NCBI RefSeq assembly: GCF_900103445.1
Contig: NZ_FNHS01000007.1
Span: 62,001-126,000 of the forward strand
DNA: 64,000 bases
Reading direction: 5' to 3'
Source of the DNA: Methylobacterium phyllostachyos
Lineage (GTDB): Bacteria > Pseudomonadota > Alphaproteobacteria > Rhizobiales > Beijerinckiaceae
Below are positions 43,462-51,991 of this stretch, one piece after another. The notes under the pieces are model-generated. The model was given only the letters and a program-made list of their open reading frames with translations, was not told the origin of the DNA and searched no databases. A program made the translations under genes and the position numbers. Within the stretch, counting starts at the first letter, position 1, and each line of letters starts with the position of its first letter.

Positions 43462-44412
43462 TCAGACCCTCGCTTGGTTGAGTGCCGCGCCGAGGGTCCG
43501 CTCGGCGAGCGTCAGCTTGTAGGCGTTCTCGTGGGTCGGCTTGGCGTCGGCGAAGACCTGTTGGGTCACCGCCTTGGCGCCCTTCGGCAAATCGGCCTCG
43601 GCCGCCTCCACCCGCCAGGGCTTGTGGGCGACGCCCCCGAAGGCGACGTGGCCGCTGCCGTCCTTGCTGAGGATCGCCGCCACCGAGACCAGCGCGTAGG
43701 CGTAGGAGGCCCGGTCACGGACCTTCCGGTAGATATGCGTGCCGGCAACGGGCTTGGGCAGCGTCACCGCGGTGATCAGCTCGCCGGGTTGGAGGTTCGT
43801 GTCGCGCGCCGGATCGTCGCCGGGCAGGCGGTGGAACTCGGCGATCGGGATTGTTCGCGCGGCGCCCACGCCGTCGACCGTTTCCACGGTGGCATCGAGC
43901 ACCCGCATGGCCACCGCCATGTCGCCCGGATGCGTGGCGATGCAGGCGTCGCTGCCGCCGATCACCGCGAGCTGGCGGCTCACCCCGTCCAGCGCCGAGC
44001 AGCCGGAGCCCGGCTGGCGCTTGTTGCAGGCCTGGGCGGTATCATAAAAATACGGGCAGCGCGTCCGCTGGAGCAGGTTGCCGGCGGTGGTCGCCTTGTT
44101 GCGCAGCTGGCCGGAGGCACCGGCAAGGAGCGCCCGGGCGAGCACTCCGTAATCCTTGCGCACCCGCGGATGGGCAGCGAGGTCTGTGTTGCGCACCAGG
44201 GCGCCGATGCGCAGGCCGCCGTCGTCCGTCGGCTCCACCGTATCGAGGCCGAGGCCGTTGACGTCCACAAGGTGGCGCGGGGTCTCGATCTGCAATTTCA
44301 TCAGGTCGAGCAGGTTGGTGCCGCCGGCGATGAACTTCGCCTCCGGCGTGCGGCCGACAGCGGCGGCGGCCTCGGCGGGCGTGCTCGGGCGCTCGTACGT
44401 GAAGGACTTCAT
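43462..44412 (-). CDS. paoB: Periplasmic aldehyde oxidoreductase, FAD-binding subunit
   Basis: A 316-residue FAD subunit. It starts [20 protein letters not shown] and has the FAD-binding [18 protein letters not shown] and [20 protein letters not shown]. PaoB-specific cysteines that hold a 4Fe-4S cluster are seen in [20 protein letters not shown] followed by GCSALDG. This extra cluster separates it from ordinary xanthine dehydrogenase medium subunits. Starts in a 4-base overlap with paoA and ends 3 bases before paoC. Codon use and length agree with the family. Confidence 0.9.
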   Translation of the reverse strand: MKSFTYERPSTPAEAAAAVGRTPEAKFIAGGTNLLDLMKLQIETPRHLVDVNGLGLDTVEPTDDGGLRIGALVRNTDLAAHPRVRKDYGVLARALLAGASGQLRNKATTAGNLLQRTRCPYFYDTAQACNKRQPGSGCSALDGVSRQLAVIGGSDACIATHPGDMAVAMRVLDATVETVDGVGAARTIPIAEFHRLPGDDPARDTNLQPGELITAVTLPKPVAGTHIYRKVRDRASYAYALVSVAAILSKDGSGHVAFGGVAHKPWRVEAAEADLPKGAKAVTQQVFADAKPTHENAYKLTLAERTLGAALNQARV

Positions 44413-45050
44413 GCCCGCGCTCCTGCCACCTCGGTCATCGCCTCGACGATGTTGGAATAGGCGCCGCAGCGGCAGATGTTGCCGCTCATGCGCTCGCGGA
44501 TCTCGGCCTCGGTGATCTGCGGTGTGGCTTCGAGGTTGGCGGTCACGTGGCTCGGGATGCCGGCCTTGATCTCCTCCAAGACAGCCACGCCCGAGCAGAT
44601 CTGGCCCGGCGTGCAGTAGCCGCACTGGTAGCCGTCGTGTTTCACAAAGGCAGCCTGCATCGGGTGCAGATTGTCCGGGCCGCCCAACCCCTCGATCGTG
44701 GTGATCTCGGCCCCCTGGTGCATGATGGCGAGCGTCAGGCAGGCGTTGATGCGCCGGCCGTCGACGATCATCGTGCAGGCGCCGCACTGACCGTGGTCGC
44801 AGCCCTTCTTGGAACCCGTCAGGTGCAGGTGCTCGCGCGTGGCGTCGAGCAGGCTGGTGCGGGTGTCGAGTTCGAGGTCGCGGCGCTGGCCGTTCACCGT
44901 GAAGGTCACCTTCACGAGGACCGGCTCGTCGGTTCGTGCAGCAGCCGCCGGTGCGATAGCTCCCACCATCAAGCTTCTCCGGTTCGAGTCAAAACTGTGC
45001 GGGCGGTGCTTCCCGGTTTCCCCGCTGGGGACAGGCATGCGGATCGACAC
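44409..45050 (-). CDS. paoA: Periplasmic aldehyde oxidoreductase, 2Fe-2S subunit
   Basis: A 213-residue small subunit with two 2Fe-2S clusters. The first uses [20 protein letters not shown] with the distal INACLTL, and the second uses [14 protein letters not shown] and [11 protein letters not shown]. The N-terminus ([20 protein letters not shown]) holds a short twin-arginine signal, as in E. coli PaoA, so the whole heterotrimer is probably exported through Tat. The ATG at 45050 is chosen because it retains the RR motif; an ATG at 44969 would lose it. First gene of the operon. Confidence 0.9.
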   Translation of the reverse strand: MSIRMPVPSGETGKHRPHSFDSNRRSLMVGAIAPAAAARTDEPVLVKVTFTVNGQRRDLELDTRTSLLDATREHLHLTGSKKGCDHGQCGACTMIVDGRRINACLTLAIMHQGAEITTIEGLGGPDNLHPMQAAFVKHDGYQCGYCTPGQICSGVAVLEEIKAGIPSHVTANLEATPQITEAEIRERMSGNICRCGAYSNIVEAMTEVAGARA

Positions 45051-45190
45051 GAATCGGCCCCCGCAGCGGGATGCCCGCAGAGAAGCACCGACAGGCTAGA
45101 TCCGCTCCAAGGTAGGCGGCAAGCGCGCCACGATCAGGGGGCGGCGCGTGGCTGAGCCCATCCGTCGCGGCCATGACGGGAGGCCCCGCC

Positions 45191-45221
45191 CAAACGAAAG
45201 GGCCGACCCGAAGGCCGGCCC
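45191..45221 (-). terminator. Factor-independent terminator behind the Cys-rich gene
   Basis: On the minus strand GGGGCCGGCC, loop TTCG, GGTCGGCCC (one mismatch) is followed by TTTCGTTTG. It lies 24 bases after the stop of the gene at 45245 and separates it from the paoABC transcript. Confidence 0.7.
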
Positions 45222-45244
45222 CAATCTCTTTTCGCGCGGGACGC

Positions 45245-45442
45245 TTACTCGGCCGCGGTCATCTCGGGGGTGTAGTGGCCGCACCAATCCTTCGAGGCGA
45301 CCACGGGCCAGAGGCCCTTCGACTCAGGCGCGGGCTGGCTGACGGGCGGGTTGAAGCGGCACAGGCCGGCATCGTTCGGGGCGATGGCACCGTTGCCCTT
45401 GTGCTCGTCGAAGAACCGGCAGGTCTCGCACTTGGCGTTCAT
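45245..45442 (-). CDS. Small cysteine-containing protein
   Basis: A 65-residue cytoplasmic protein (MNAKCETCRFFDEHKGNGAI). It has four cysteines as C-x2-C (residues 5 and 8), then GLCRFNPP and DWCGHYTPE, which suggests a zinc knuckle or small iron-sulfur site. The ATG at 45442 has GGGAGCC upstream. The tail is Pro-rich. It matches no named family here with certainty, but such short C-x2-C proteins are common in Rhizobiales. A terminator follows. Confidence 0.7.
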   Translation of the reverse strand: MNAKCETCRFFDEHKGNGAIAPNDAGLCRFNPPVSQPAPESKGLWPVVASKDWCGHYTPEMTAAE

Positions 45443-45614
45443 GATCAGGCTCCCGTGGGGCGGGCGGCTGGAGCCGCCTAAACTGGGTTGCGGAGGTCGT
45501 TTAGAATTAGAAACGATCCAATCTGGTGAACCAACGACGGGGTGCTGCTTGGGTTCCCGTCGGGCCGGACGTTCCGAAAAATCGGATGGCCGCAACGGAC
45601 CGGCGACGACAGCC

Positions 45615-48086
45615 TCAACCGGCCAATGCGAGGCGCGGTCCCGCCGCGCGGGCAGCGACGTCGGCGGGGTGTTCGAGGGCCGCGGCGTAGTCGGCGATCG
45701 GGCGCGGCTTGCCGAACAGGTAGCCCTGCATCTCGCCGCAGGCCTCCTCGGCCAGGAAGTCCCGCTGCGCCTGGGTCTCGACGCCCTCCGCGACCACGCC
45801 CATGCCGAGGCTGCGGCCGAGGCCGAGCACCGCGCGCACGATCACCGCCGCCTGCGGTTCCGAGCCGAGCTGCGCCACGAAGGAGCGGTCGATCTTCAGC
45901 TTGTCGAACGGAAAGGCCTGGAGGGTGGCCAGCGATGCGTAGCCGGTCCCGAAATCGTCCATGCTGATCCGGATCCCGTAGCTCCGCAGGCGCCGGAGGA
46001 TGCCCACGGCCCGGGCCATGTCGTTGATGATGATGCTCTCGGTGACTTCGAGTTCCAGGCGGTCGGGCGACAGGCCGGTCTGCGCCAGGATGGCCAGGAT
46101 CCGGTCGGGCAGGTCTGGCCTCTGGAACTGCCGAGGCGAGAGGTTGACGGCAACCTTCAGGGGCTGCGCCCAACCCGCCGCCTCACGGCAGGCCGCACGC
46201 AGCACCCATTCGCCGAGGGCGACGATCAGCCCGGTCTCCTCGGCCAGCGGCACGAAGATGTCGGGTCCGATGGTGCCGCGCACCGGATGGACCCAGCGCA
46301 GCAGCGCCTCGAACCCCACGAGGACGCCGGTCCGGCCCTCGACCTGCGGCTGGTAGTGGAGGCTGAGCCCCCCGTCATCCATGGCCTGGCGTAGGTCGCG
46401 CTCAAGCACCCGGCGCGCCTCGGCCTCCTCGTCCATGGCGGGGGTGAAGATACGGAACGTGCCGCGCCCCTCGGCCTTGGCGCGGTAGAGCGCGAGATCG
46501 GCACGCCGGTACAGGCACTCCGCCATTGTTCCGTGCTCGGGGGCGAGCGCGATGCCGACGCTAAGGCCGACGGCGATTCGGTGCTCGCCCACGCTGAGCG
46601 GGGTGTCGAACAGCGCGATGAGGCGCTCGGCCAGGGCGCCCGCCGCCGCGGTCCCGCCGGGACCCAGCACCGCGAATTCGTCGCCCCCCAGCCGGGCCAC
46701 CGCCCCGGCGCCCGCCACGCCCACGAGGCCGCCGGCGACGTGCCGCAGCAGCTCGTCCCCGGCCTGGTGGCCGAGGCTGTCGTTCACGCTCTTGAACCCG
46801 TCGAGATCGAGGTACAGAACCGCGCAGGCCCCGCCGCGCTGGGCGATATCGGCGAGGCTCCGTGCCACGGTCTCGTGGAACAGCGCCCGGTTCGGCAGGC
46901 CGGTGAGAACGTCGTGGCGGGCGAGGCGCGCCACCTCGGCCTCGGCGGCCTTGCGCTTGGTGATATCGGTGAAGGTCCGTACGAAGCCGCCCTCGGCCAG
47001 CGGGACGGTGCGGACCTCGAGCACGAGCCCGTTCGGCCGCGCCCGCTCGTAAACATGGGCGCGCCCCGCTTCGCCGCGCGCGACCCAGGCGCGGAAGGCG
47101 CGGTCGGTGCGGTTGCGCTCGCGATGGCGAGCTTGGTAGCGCAGCACCGCCCGGTAGCTCGGCTGGGCCTGCATCATCGCCCGCGGCAGGTCGAGCAGCG
47201 CCAGCGCCCGCTCGTTGCACACACGCACCACGCCGCCGGCATCGACCTTGATGAGGCCCTGGTCCATGCTGTCGAGGGTGGTGTCGAGCAGCAGGGTCTT
47301 CTCCCGGAGCATGCGGCCCTGCTGGGCCAGCGCGACGTTCATGCCATGCAGGCGGTCCAGCATCAGCGTCAGGGCGCCGAAGGCCAGGATCACCGCCATC
47401 ACGACCGCGATGCCCCCGGCCAGCACGCCGCGGTCGAGGCCGAGTTGCGGGACTGACAGGGTCGGATCCGGCACCACCTGAGCCGCCGCCATCGCCAAGA
47501 AGTGGAGCACCGCGATGGCAAGGGTCAGGACAGTGGCCGCCACCGCGCGGCTGCGCCCGTCAGTGCCGTGGCTATCGGTGCTGCGGACGTGCAGCGCCAT
47601 TCCGGCGGCCGCCAGCAGGCCGCCGGCTCCGATGGCCGCGCCGGCAAGCGGGATGTTCCACGTGAAAGAGCCGGGCAGCCGCACCCCCGCGATGCCGAGG
47701 AAGTGCATGCAGGCGATGCCGAGCCCGAGGATGAGGCCCGCTGCCGCGCCGGTCCAGCCCGACGATGGCGCCGACCGGGCGAACAGGAACGCAACCGAGG
47801 CCGCCGCGATGGCGACGACGAGCGACAAAAGCGTGGTCCGTGGCTCGTAACCGAGTACCACGCCGGGATCGTAGCCGAGCATGCCGATGAAGTGGGTGCT
47901 CCAGATGCCGGAGCCGATCGAGAACCCGGCCGCCAGCGGCCAGACCAGCCGGCGTCGGTCGCTGCCGGTCCTGACCCGCTGTTCGAGCTTGAGCGCGACC
48001 GAGCAGGTGATCCAGCACACGCATGCTGCCAGCACCACCACCCAGGTGGTGTGCGCTTCGGTCAGACAAGCGAAGGCGCGATACAT
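45615..48086 (-). CDS. Membrane cyclic di-GMP enzyme: MHYT-GGDEF-EAL
   Basis: An 823-residue signalling protein. The MHYT sensor (about residues 10-235, seven helices) has three repeats: STHFIGMLGY, ACMHFLGIAG and AVLHFLAMAA. These are thought to bind a gas or copper. A PAS-like linker follows, with LVLEVRTVPLAEGGF and VRTFTDITKRKAAEA. The GGDEF domain has an intact RLGGDEFAVL (about residue 465), and the EAL domain keeps EALLRW, EVTESII, DDFGTGYASL and KIDRSF, so both synthesis and breakdown of cyclic di-GMP are possible. The ATG at 48086 is preferred; a TTG at 48119 is also open. Confidence 0.9.
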   Translation of the reverse strand: MYRAFACLTEAHTTWVVVLAACVCWITCSVALKLEQRVRTGSDRRRLVWPLAAGFSIGSGIWSTHFIGMLGYDPGVVLGYEPRTTLLSLVVAIAAASVAFLFARSAPSSGWTGAAAGLILGLGIACMHFLGIAGVRLPGSFTWNIPLAGAAIGAGGLLAAAGMALHVRSTDSHGTDGRSRAVAATVLTLAIAVLHFLAMAAAQVVPDPTLSVPQLGLDRGVLAGGIAVVMAVILAFGALTLMLDRLHGMNVALAQQGRMLREKTLLLDTTLDSMDQGLIKVDAGGVVRVCNERALALLDLPRAMMQAQPSYRAVLRYQARHRERNRTDRAFRAWVARGEAGRAHVYERARPNGLVLEVRTVPLAEGGFVRTFTDITKRKAAEAEVARLARHDVLTGLPNRALFHETVARSLADIAQRGGACAVLYLDLDGFKSVNDSLGHQAGDELLRHVAGGLVGVAGAGAVARLGGDEFAVLGPGGTAAAGALAERLIALFDTPLSVGEHRIAVGLSVGIALAPEHGTMAECLYRRADLALYRAKAEGRGTFRIFTPAMDEEAEARRVLERDLRQAMDDGGLSLHYQPQVEGRTGVLVGFEALLRWVHPVRGTIGPDIFVPLAEETGLIVALGEWVLRAACREAAGWAQPLKVAVNLSPRQFQRPDLPDRILAILAQTGLSPDRLELEVTESIIINDMARAVGILRRLRSYGIRISMDDFGTGYASLATLQAFPFDKLKIDRSFVAQLGSEPQAAVIVRAVLGLGRSLGMGVVAEGVETQAQRDFLAEEACGEMQGYLFGKPRPIADYAAALEHPADVAARAAGPRLALAG

Positions 48087-48316
48087 GATGGTAACCCGGC
48101 CAGCTGGACTGTCCGGCAAATTACCGAGGGATTACTAATCATAAGTTGCATATATGCGGCGAGACACGCGGTAGATCTGCCAACGAATAAAGGATTTCGC
48201 GCTCCTGCAGATGCTCCTTCGCCGCAGACGCGCCTGCCAACCGCGGATCGGGCCGAAGGCCAGCCGCGCATCCCCCTCGACGCGCCGCGCTGTCTCCATG
48301 ACTGCGCCGACCCCGC

Positions 48317-49012
48317 TCAGCGATCCTGCCGCGGCCCATCCACCCGCGTCCCGAGCCACACAACGTGCTTGGGCCCGCTGCCGCGGCCACTGGCATGGAC
48401 GCGCTGCTCGTCCACCGCGAAGCCGGAGCGCTGCATCCGGCTCTTGAACTTCCGATCCGGAGCCCCCGACCAGACGCCCAGGATGCCGCCCGGCCGCAGG
48501 GCCCAGTGGGCCCGCTTGAGGCCCCAATTGTCGTAGAGCCGGTCGTTCGCGCGCCGCATCAGGCCCTCCGGGCCGTTGTCGACGTCGAGCAGGATCGCGT
48601 CATAGCGCTCCGGCGCCACCTGGATCAGGCGGTTCACGTCGGCCTCCTGCAGATCGACGCGCGGATCGTCCAGGCAACCGGCAAAAACATGCGCCAGCGG
48701 GCCCCTGGCCCAGGCGATCACCGCCGGCACCAGCTCGGCCACCACCACCCGCGCCTCGGGGCCGAGATTCGCCAGCGCCGCCCGCAGGGTGAAACCCATG
48801 CCGAGGCCGCCGATCAGGATCCGGGCCCGGGGCCGGTCCGCCAGCCGTGCGCAGGTCAGCGCCGCCAGCGCCACCTCGGAGCCGCTGCGGCGGTTGTTCA
48901 TCAGCTCGATCGTGTCGGCCAGGATCGCGAACTCGTCGCCGCGCCGCATCAGGCGCAGGTCGGTGCCGCCACCGGGCACGGAGCCGGTGTCGAGATGAAC
49001 CCAGGGTATCAC
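48317..49012 (-). CDS. Spermidine synthase-like methyltransferase-fold protein
   Basis: A 231-residue protein. The GTG at 49012 with GAGGACGC upstream starts IPWVHLDTGSVPGGGTDLRL; the longer frame has no coding character. The SAM-type motif ILIGGLGMGFTLRAALANL and acidic AILLDVDNGPEGLMRRAN fit the spermidine/spermine synthase fold family. The aminopropyltransferase active-site residues (DSSDPVG region) are not clear, so it may be an unassigned relative rather than a true synthase. It is divergent from the short gene at 49144 and stands alone downstream of no operon. Confidence 0.75.
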   Translation of the reverse strand: MIPWVHLDTGSVPGGGTDLRLMRRGDEFAILADTIELMNNRRSGSEVALAALTCARLADRPRARILIGGLGMGFTLRAALANLGPEARVVVAELVPAVIAWARGPLAHVFAGCLDDPRVDLQEADVNRLIQVAPERYDAILLDVDNGPEGLMRRANDRLYDNWGLKRAHWALRPGGILGVWSGAPDRKFKSRMQRSGFAVDEQRVHASGRGSGPKHVVWLGTRVDGPRQDR

Positions 49013-49143
49013 GCGTGGCGTCCTCGCTCGGTGCGGGGCTGCGGCGACCCCGCGGCGGCGCCGGGCGCGGCCTATGCGCGCCGCACAGCCCAAGCCCGCC
49101 ACAACGGCTTGCCGCAACCAATTCAGCCGGCGTATCAGCACCT

Positions 49144-49395
49144 ATGGCCAAGCGTATCAAGTCGAGACCGCAAGAGCGGGGCTTTGTGATGTTCGATGTC
49201 GTCTATGCCGACGGCTCCCGGGCCTCGAACCGGCGGGTGCCGATGGAGATCCTGGGCGGCCTGGACGGCGACGAGCCGGCCCGCCAGCTCATCCTTGAGC
49301 AGGAAGCGGAGATCGCCCTCAAGGCGGGGCGGCCCGGCCGCGAGATCCAGAGTCTGACCCGCTCGCCGGTGATCAAGCCAAAGCCGGTCGACTGA
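49144..49395 (+). CDS. Small basic protein of unknown function
   Basis: An 83-residue protein (MAKRIKSRPQERGFVMFDVV). The middle has YADGSRASNRRVPMEILGGL and a helix (ARQLILEQEAEIALKAGRPG), and the tail is basic (KPKPVD). A short form of this fold, with a conserved R-V/P-x-E-x-L-x-G pattern, is common near Methylobacteriaceae housekeeping genes, but no function is known. It is convergent with the SRPBCC gene, 10 bases away. Confidence 0.6.
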   Translation: MAKRIKSRPQERGFVMFDVVYADGSRASNRRVPMEILGGLDGDEPARQLILEQEAEIALKAGRPGREIQSLTRSPVIKPKPVD

Positions 49396-49405
49396 CCCGC
49401 GCCGG

Positions 49406-49861
49406 TCAGGCCGTCTCCGCCGTCCGGCGGGCGATCTCGTCCCGCAGGGCCGCGTTCATCTCGGCGAGCCGGGCCTGCGTATGGGTGCGCAGCCACGGGA
49501 ACAGGACGGGGGCGAGCAGGCCCGTGAAGGTCTGCGCCTGGACGAGGTCGACGCCTTGCCGAGTCTCGGTGATCCGGACATCGTGCGTGCGGATGAGCAG
49601 GGGCGGCCTCGGGATTCCGCCGCGCCACGTCAGGCGCCGGCCGGGCTCCCAGCAGGTGACCTGCACCCGCAATGTCCGGTAGGCGCGGCCATACAGGGTC
49701 AGCTCCAGGCGCCAGCGCGCTCCGAGACGCCGCGGGCCCTCCGCCCGGCGGATGAACGGGTTCCAGGCCGGGTAGGATTCAAGGTCGGTCAGCACCGACC
49801 AGACCAGTCCGGCCCGCGCCGGGATCGCGATCTCCGTGCTGCTGACCCTGCCGATCCTCAT
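49406..49861 (-). CDS. SRPBCC family protein (START/Bet v1-like)
   Basis: A 151-residue protein. The ATG at 49861 has GGAGGG upstream; a longer frame reaches 49921. The opening MRIGRVSSTEIAIPARAGLV, VWSVLTDLESYPAWNPFIRR and the later RTHDVRITETRQGVDLVQAQ and FTGLLAPVLFPWLRTHTQAR form the typical SRPBCC beta-helix pattern that encloses a hydrophobic pocket. The ligand is unknown. It is alone on its strand, next to a gene-sized acidic protein at 49963. Confidence 0.8.
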   Translation of the reverse strand: MRIGRVSSTEIAIPARAGLVWSVLTDLESYPAWNPFIRRAEGPRRLGARWRLELTLYGRAYRTLRVQVTCWEPGRRLTWRGGIPRPPLLIRTHDVRITETRQGVDLVQAQTFTGLLAPVLFPWLRTHTQARLAEMNAALRDEIARRTAETA

Positions 49862-49962
49862 GCGTCCCTCCGCGCCTCCCAGGGAGAACACCCGCCGCCG
49901 GAGCTTGTGCATCGTCTCCACCCAAAAGCCGGACGCCCCCTTCCGGGACGATGCTCTGAGGC

Positions 49963-50256
49963 TCAGAACGCACCCTCGACCATCTCCAGGGTCCGCAGGA
50001 TCGCGAAGCCGATCCGCTCGGCCTCGGCCTCCGCGTCGGCGGTGGCCGGCAGCAGCGCCACGGTCTCGACGCCCGGCTCGTCCTCTGGTCCGACCACGAT
50101 CCGGAAGACGTCGCCCTCTTTGGCCTCGGGATCCCGGATCAGGCCGACCCGGTGGCCGGCCCCGGTGCCGAGGACGCGCAGGGGCGCCCGGGGAGCCTCC
50201 GGCGTGGGCCGGCGCGGAGTTCCGAAGGCTGGGCGGATGACGTTGTCGTCGGACAT
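49963..50256 (-). CDS. Small protein of unknown function
   Basis: A 97-residue protein. The ATG at 50256 has GGGAGGAACGG upstream. It begins MSDDNVIRPAFGTPRRPTPE, a pattern often seen in short proteobacterial proteins, with a basic Pro-rich leader and then a compact part: VLGTGAGHRVGLIRDPEAKE, FRIVVGPEDEPGVETVALLP and ERIGFAILRTLEMVEG. No cysteines, signal peptide or membrane helix. No family assigned. It is upstream of, and in line with, the SRPBCC gene with about 100 bases between. Confidence 0.6.
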   Translation of the reverse strand: MSDDNVIRPAFGTPRRPTPEAPRAPLRVLGTGAGHRVGLIRDPEAKEGDVFRIVVGPEDEPGVETVALLPATADAEAEAERIGFAILRTLEMVEGAF

Positions 50257-50718
50257 GGCGGAACCGTTCCTCCCTGCAGCATCAGGCCGGACACCGAACC
50301 CGGCACGATCTTCGATATCCTCGACCGGCACCATCCTGTTCCGAAAGGCGGAAGCCTCCGCCCTATGTCGGCCCCGTGCCGGGTGCGGGAGAGTGGGCCC
50401 CGATCCGCAGCGGCGCCAGTGGCACCCGGACGTCAGGACCAAATACCCACAGGTCCGGAACGGACACGCATCAACGGCGAGATCCGCTGCAATCGACAGC
50501 AACGCCCGGTCTCAACGCCTCAGTCTAAAGTCATACAGTCCTCTCGACACCTATAATTCGAGCAGAATATTGCTCAGCAAAATATTGTGTGACAACATGA
50601 TTCGATCCTGTAAAATCTGGGGCGTCGGCGTGATCGAGATACCGGCGACGAAAACTGTCTATCGGATGGTCCATCCGGCCCTGAAACGCTTGCCGGCCAA
50701 AGCCGGTTGGGGACCCTG
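50257..50718. other. Divergent intergenic region with AT-rich quasi-palindrome
   Basis: 462 bases without a gene. The portion 50520-50640 is AT-rich; AATATTGCTCAGCAAAATATT (50564-50585, in two arms AATATTGCT and AGCAAAATATT) could be a regulator site or part of a promoter for the PAS protein gene. The rest is GC-rich without visible signals. Confidence 0.45.
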
Positions 50719-51270
50719 ATGCTGCTGGCTTCCACGACAGCGTCGGCCTTGCAGGCCGCGGGCTTTATCGGCACCTGGGATACGGATGTCTCAGCCGGCC
50801 AATCCGTCCTGGACTTGGGCGCCGCCTCCGTGCTTGCGGGAAATCCCGGCCTTGTGGGCAAGCCCGTCCCCCTCGACGTCGCGCTGGCGCAGATCCATCC
50901 GGAGGATCGCGACTGGGTCTTCGGCACGATCCGGGATCTCCGGCAGACGGGTGGACCGGTCGCCATCGAGTTCCGCATCCTGACCAGGACGGGGGAGACC
51001 CGTTGGATCCTCAACCAAGGCCTCTTGGCGCCCACCGAGACCGGCGGCCTGCACGGGCGGGGCGCCTATATCGACATCACGAACCTGTCCGGCCGGTCGG
51101 TCCCGCGGCGGGATAGCGGCCCGGCGTCGACGGAGCATCTGGACGCCGCGGCCGACCACTGCGTCCAGCTTCACACCGCCCTGGAGCGCCACGGCGACGC
51201 CGCTCTGCGCCTGCTCTCGGGCATGCTGCTGCTCGGAATCGGACGCGCGCTCGCGCAGCGCGCCTCCTGA
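50719..51270 (+). CDS. PAS domain protein without output domain
   Basis: A 183-residue protein. The ATG at 50719 with GGGGA upstream is preferred to a TTG at 50707. Residues about 10-120 form a PAS fold: AAGFIGTWDTDVSAGQSVLD, then IHPEDRDWVFGTIRDLRQTG, VAIEFRILTRTGETRWILNQ and the closing GRGAYIDITNLS. The tail is helical (LQLHTALERHGDAALRLLSG). There is no kinase, GGDEF or DNA-binding domain, so it may be a sensor that acts by contact, or a truncated gene. Its promoter region is AT-rich. Confidence 0.75.
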   Translation: MLLASTTASALQAAGFIGTWDTDVSAGQSVLDLGAASVLAGNPGLVGKPVPLDVALAQIHPEDRDWVFGTIRDLRQTGGPVAIEFRILTRTGETRWILNQGLLAPTETGGLHGRGAYIDITNLSGRSVPRRDSGPASTEHLDAAADHCVQLHTALERHGDAALRLLSGMLLLGIGRALAQRAS

Positions 51271-51277
51271 CCCCCGG

Positions 51278-51712
51278 TTACGTCCGCCAGGGATGGGCCG
51301 GCAGCTCGGTCTGGCCGATGGCCTTGGCACCGGCCTCCGCGACCGTGTGGTCGTTCTCCACCGTGGAGCCGCTGACCCCGATGGCGCCCGACATCACGCC
51401 GTCGGCATCGACGATCGGGATCCCGCCCGGGAAGGTGATCAGACCGTCATTCGAGTGCTCGATCCCGTAGAGCGGACCGCCGGGCTGCGACAGCTGGCCG
51501 ATCTGGCCGGTCATCATGCCGAAGAACACCGACGTCTTGGCCTTCTTGTGGGCGATGTCGATGGAGCCGACCCAGGCGTCGTCCATGCGATGGAACGCCT
51601 TCAGGTTGCCGCCGGAATCCACCACCGCGATGCACATCTGGGTGCCGAGCTCGATCGCCTTCGCCCGGGCGGCGGCAATGGCCTTCTCGGCCTGCTCAAT
51701 CGTGACGTGCAT
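51278..51712 (-). CDS. GlcG/HbpS-like protein
   Basis: A 144-residue protein of the GlcG/HbpS family ([20 protein letters not shown], then [40 protein letters not shown] and [15 protein letters not shown]). The family includes heme- and cobalamin-binding members and GlcG of glycolate operons. The ATG at 51712 with GGGAGTG upstream is chosen over a frame start at 51814. There is no signal peptide, so it should be cytoplasmic. It is convergent with the PAS gene and downstream of the Mfd-like gene. Confidence 0.88.
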   Translation of the reverse strand: MHVTIEQAEKAIAAARAKAIELGTQMCIAVVDSGGNLKAFHRMDDAWVGSIDIAHKKAKTSVFFGMMTGQIGQLSQPGGPLYGIEHSNDGLITFPGGIPIVDADGVMSGAIGVSGSTVENDHTVAEAGAKAIGQTELPAHPWRT

Positions 51713-51920
51713 GGGACACTCCCGTTCGCGGTTTCTGCGCGACAGGCTGTGACCGTTTGAAGCGCCGGGCGCAAGATCAGCCATCGCGGCCTCGGGGTTT
51801 CCGGCCCGGGACACGACAGCGCCGCTTCATCGACCCACAGGGAACGGGGACTCCCCCGTGCGGGCTGCCGGAGTCACCCGACTCAGCTGAACGATAAAGG
51901 CCAGGGAAGGGAGCGCATTT

Positions 51921-51942
51921 CCCCTCCCCTTGTGGGGAGGGG
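51921..51942. terminator. Perfect 9-bp hairpin downstream of the helicase gene
   Basis: CCCCTCCCC (51921-51929), loop TTGT, GGGGAGGGG (51934-51942). It lies 50 bases behind the Mfd-like stop codon and resembles the core of family B repeats. It lacks a T-run. Confidence 0.5.
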
Positions 51943-51991
51943 TCGGCGATGTGTGAAACTTCGTAGCCCGCTCGGGAAGTAAGGCCTGCGC

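Noticed and set aside
41200..44460. Plus-strand frame of 1086 residues opposite paoABC
   Set aside because: Antisense to three well-supported genes; composition is that of a mirror frame and no domain is recognisable.
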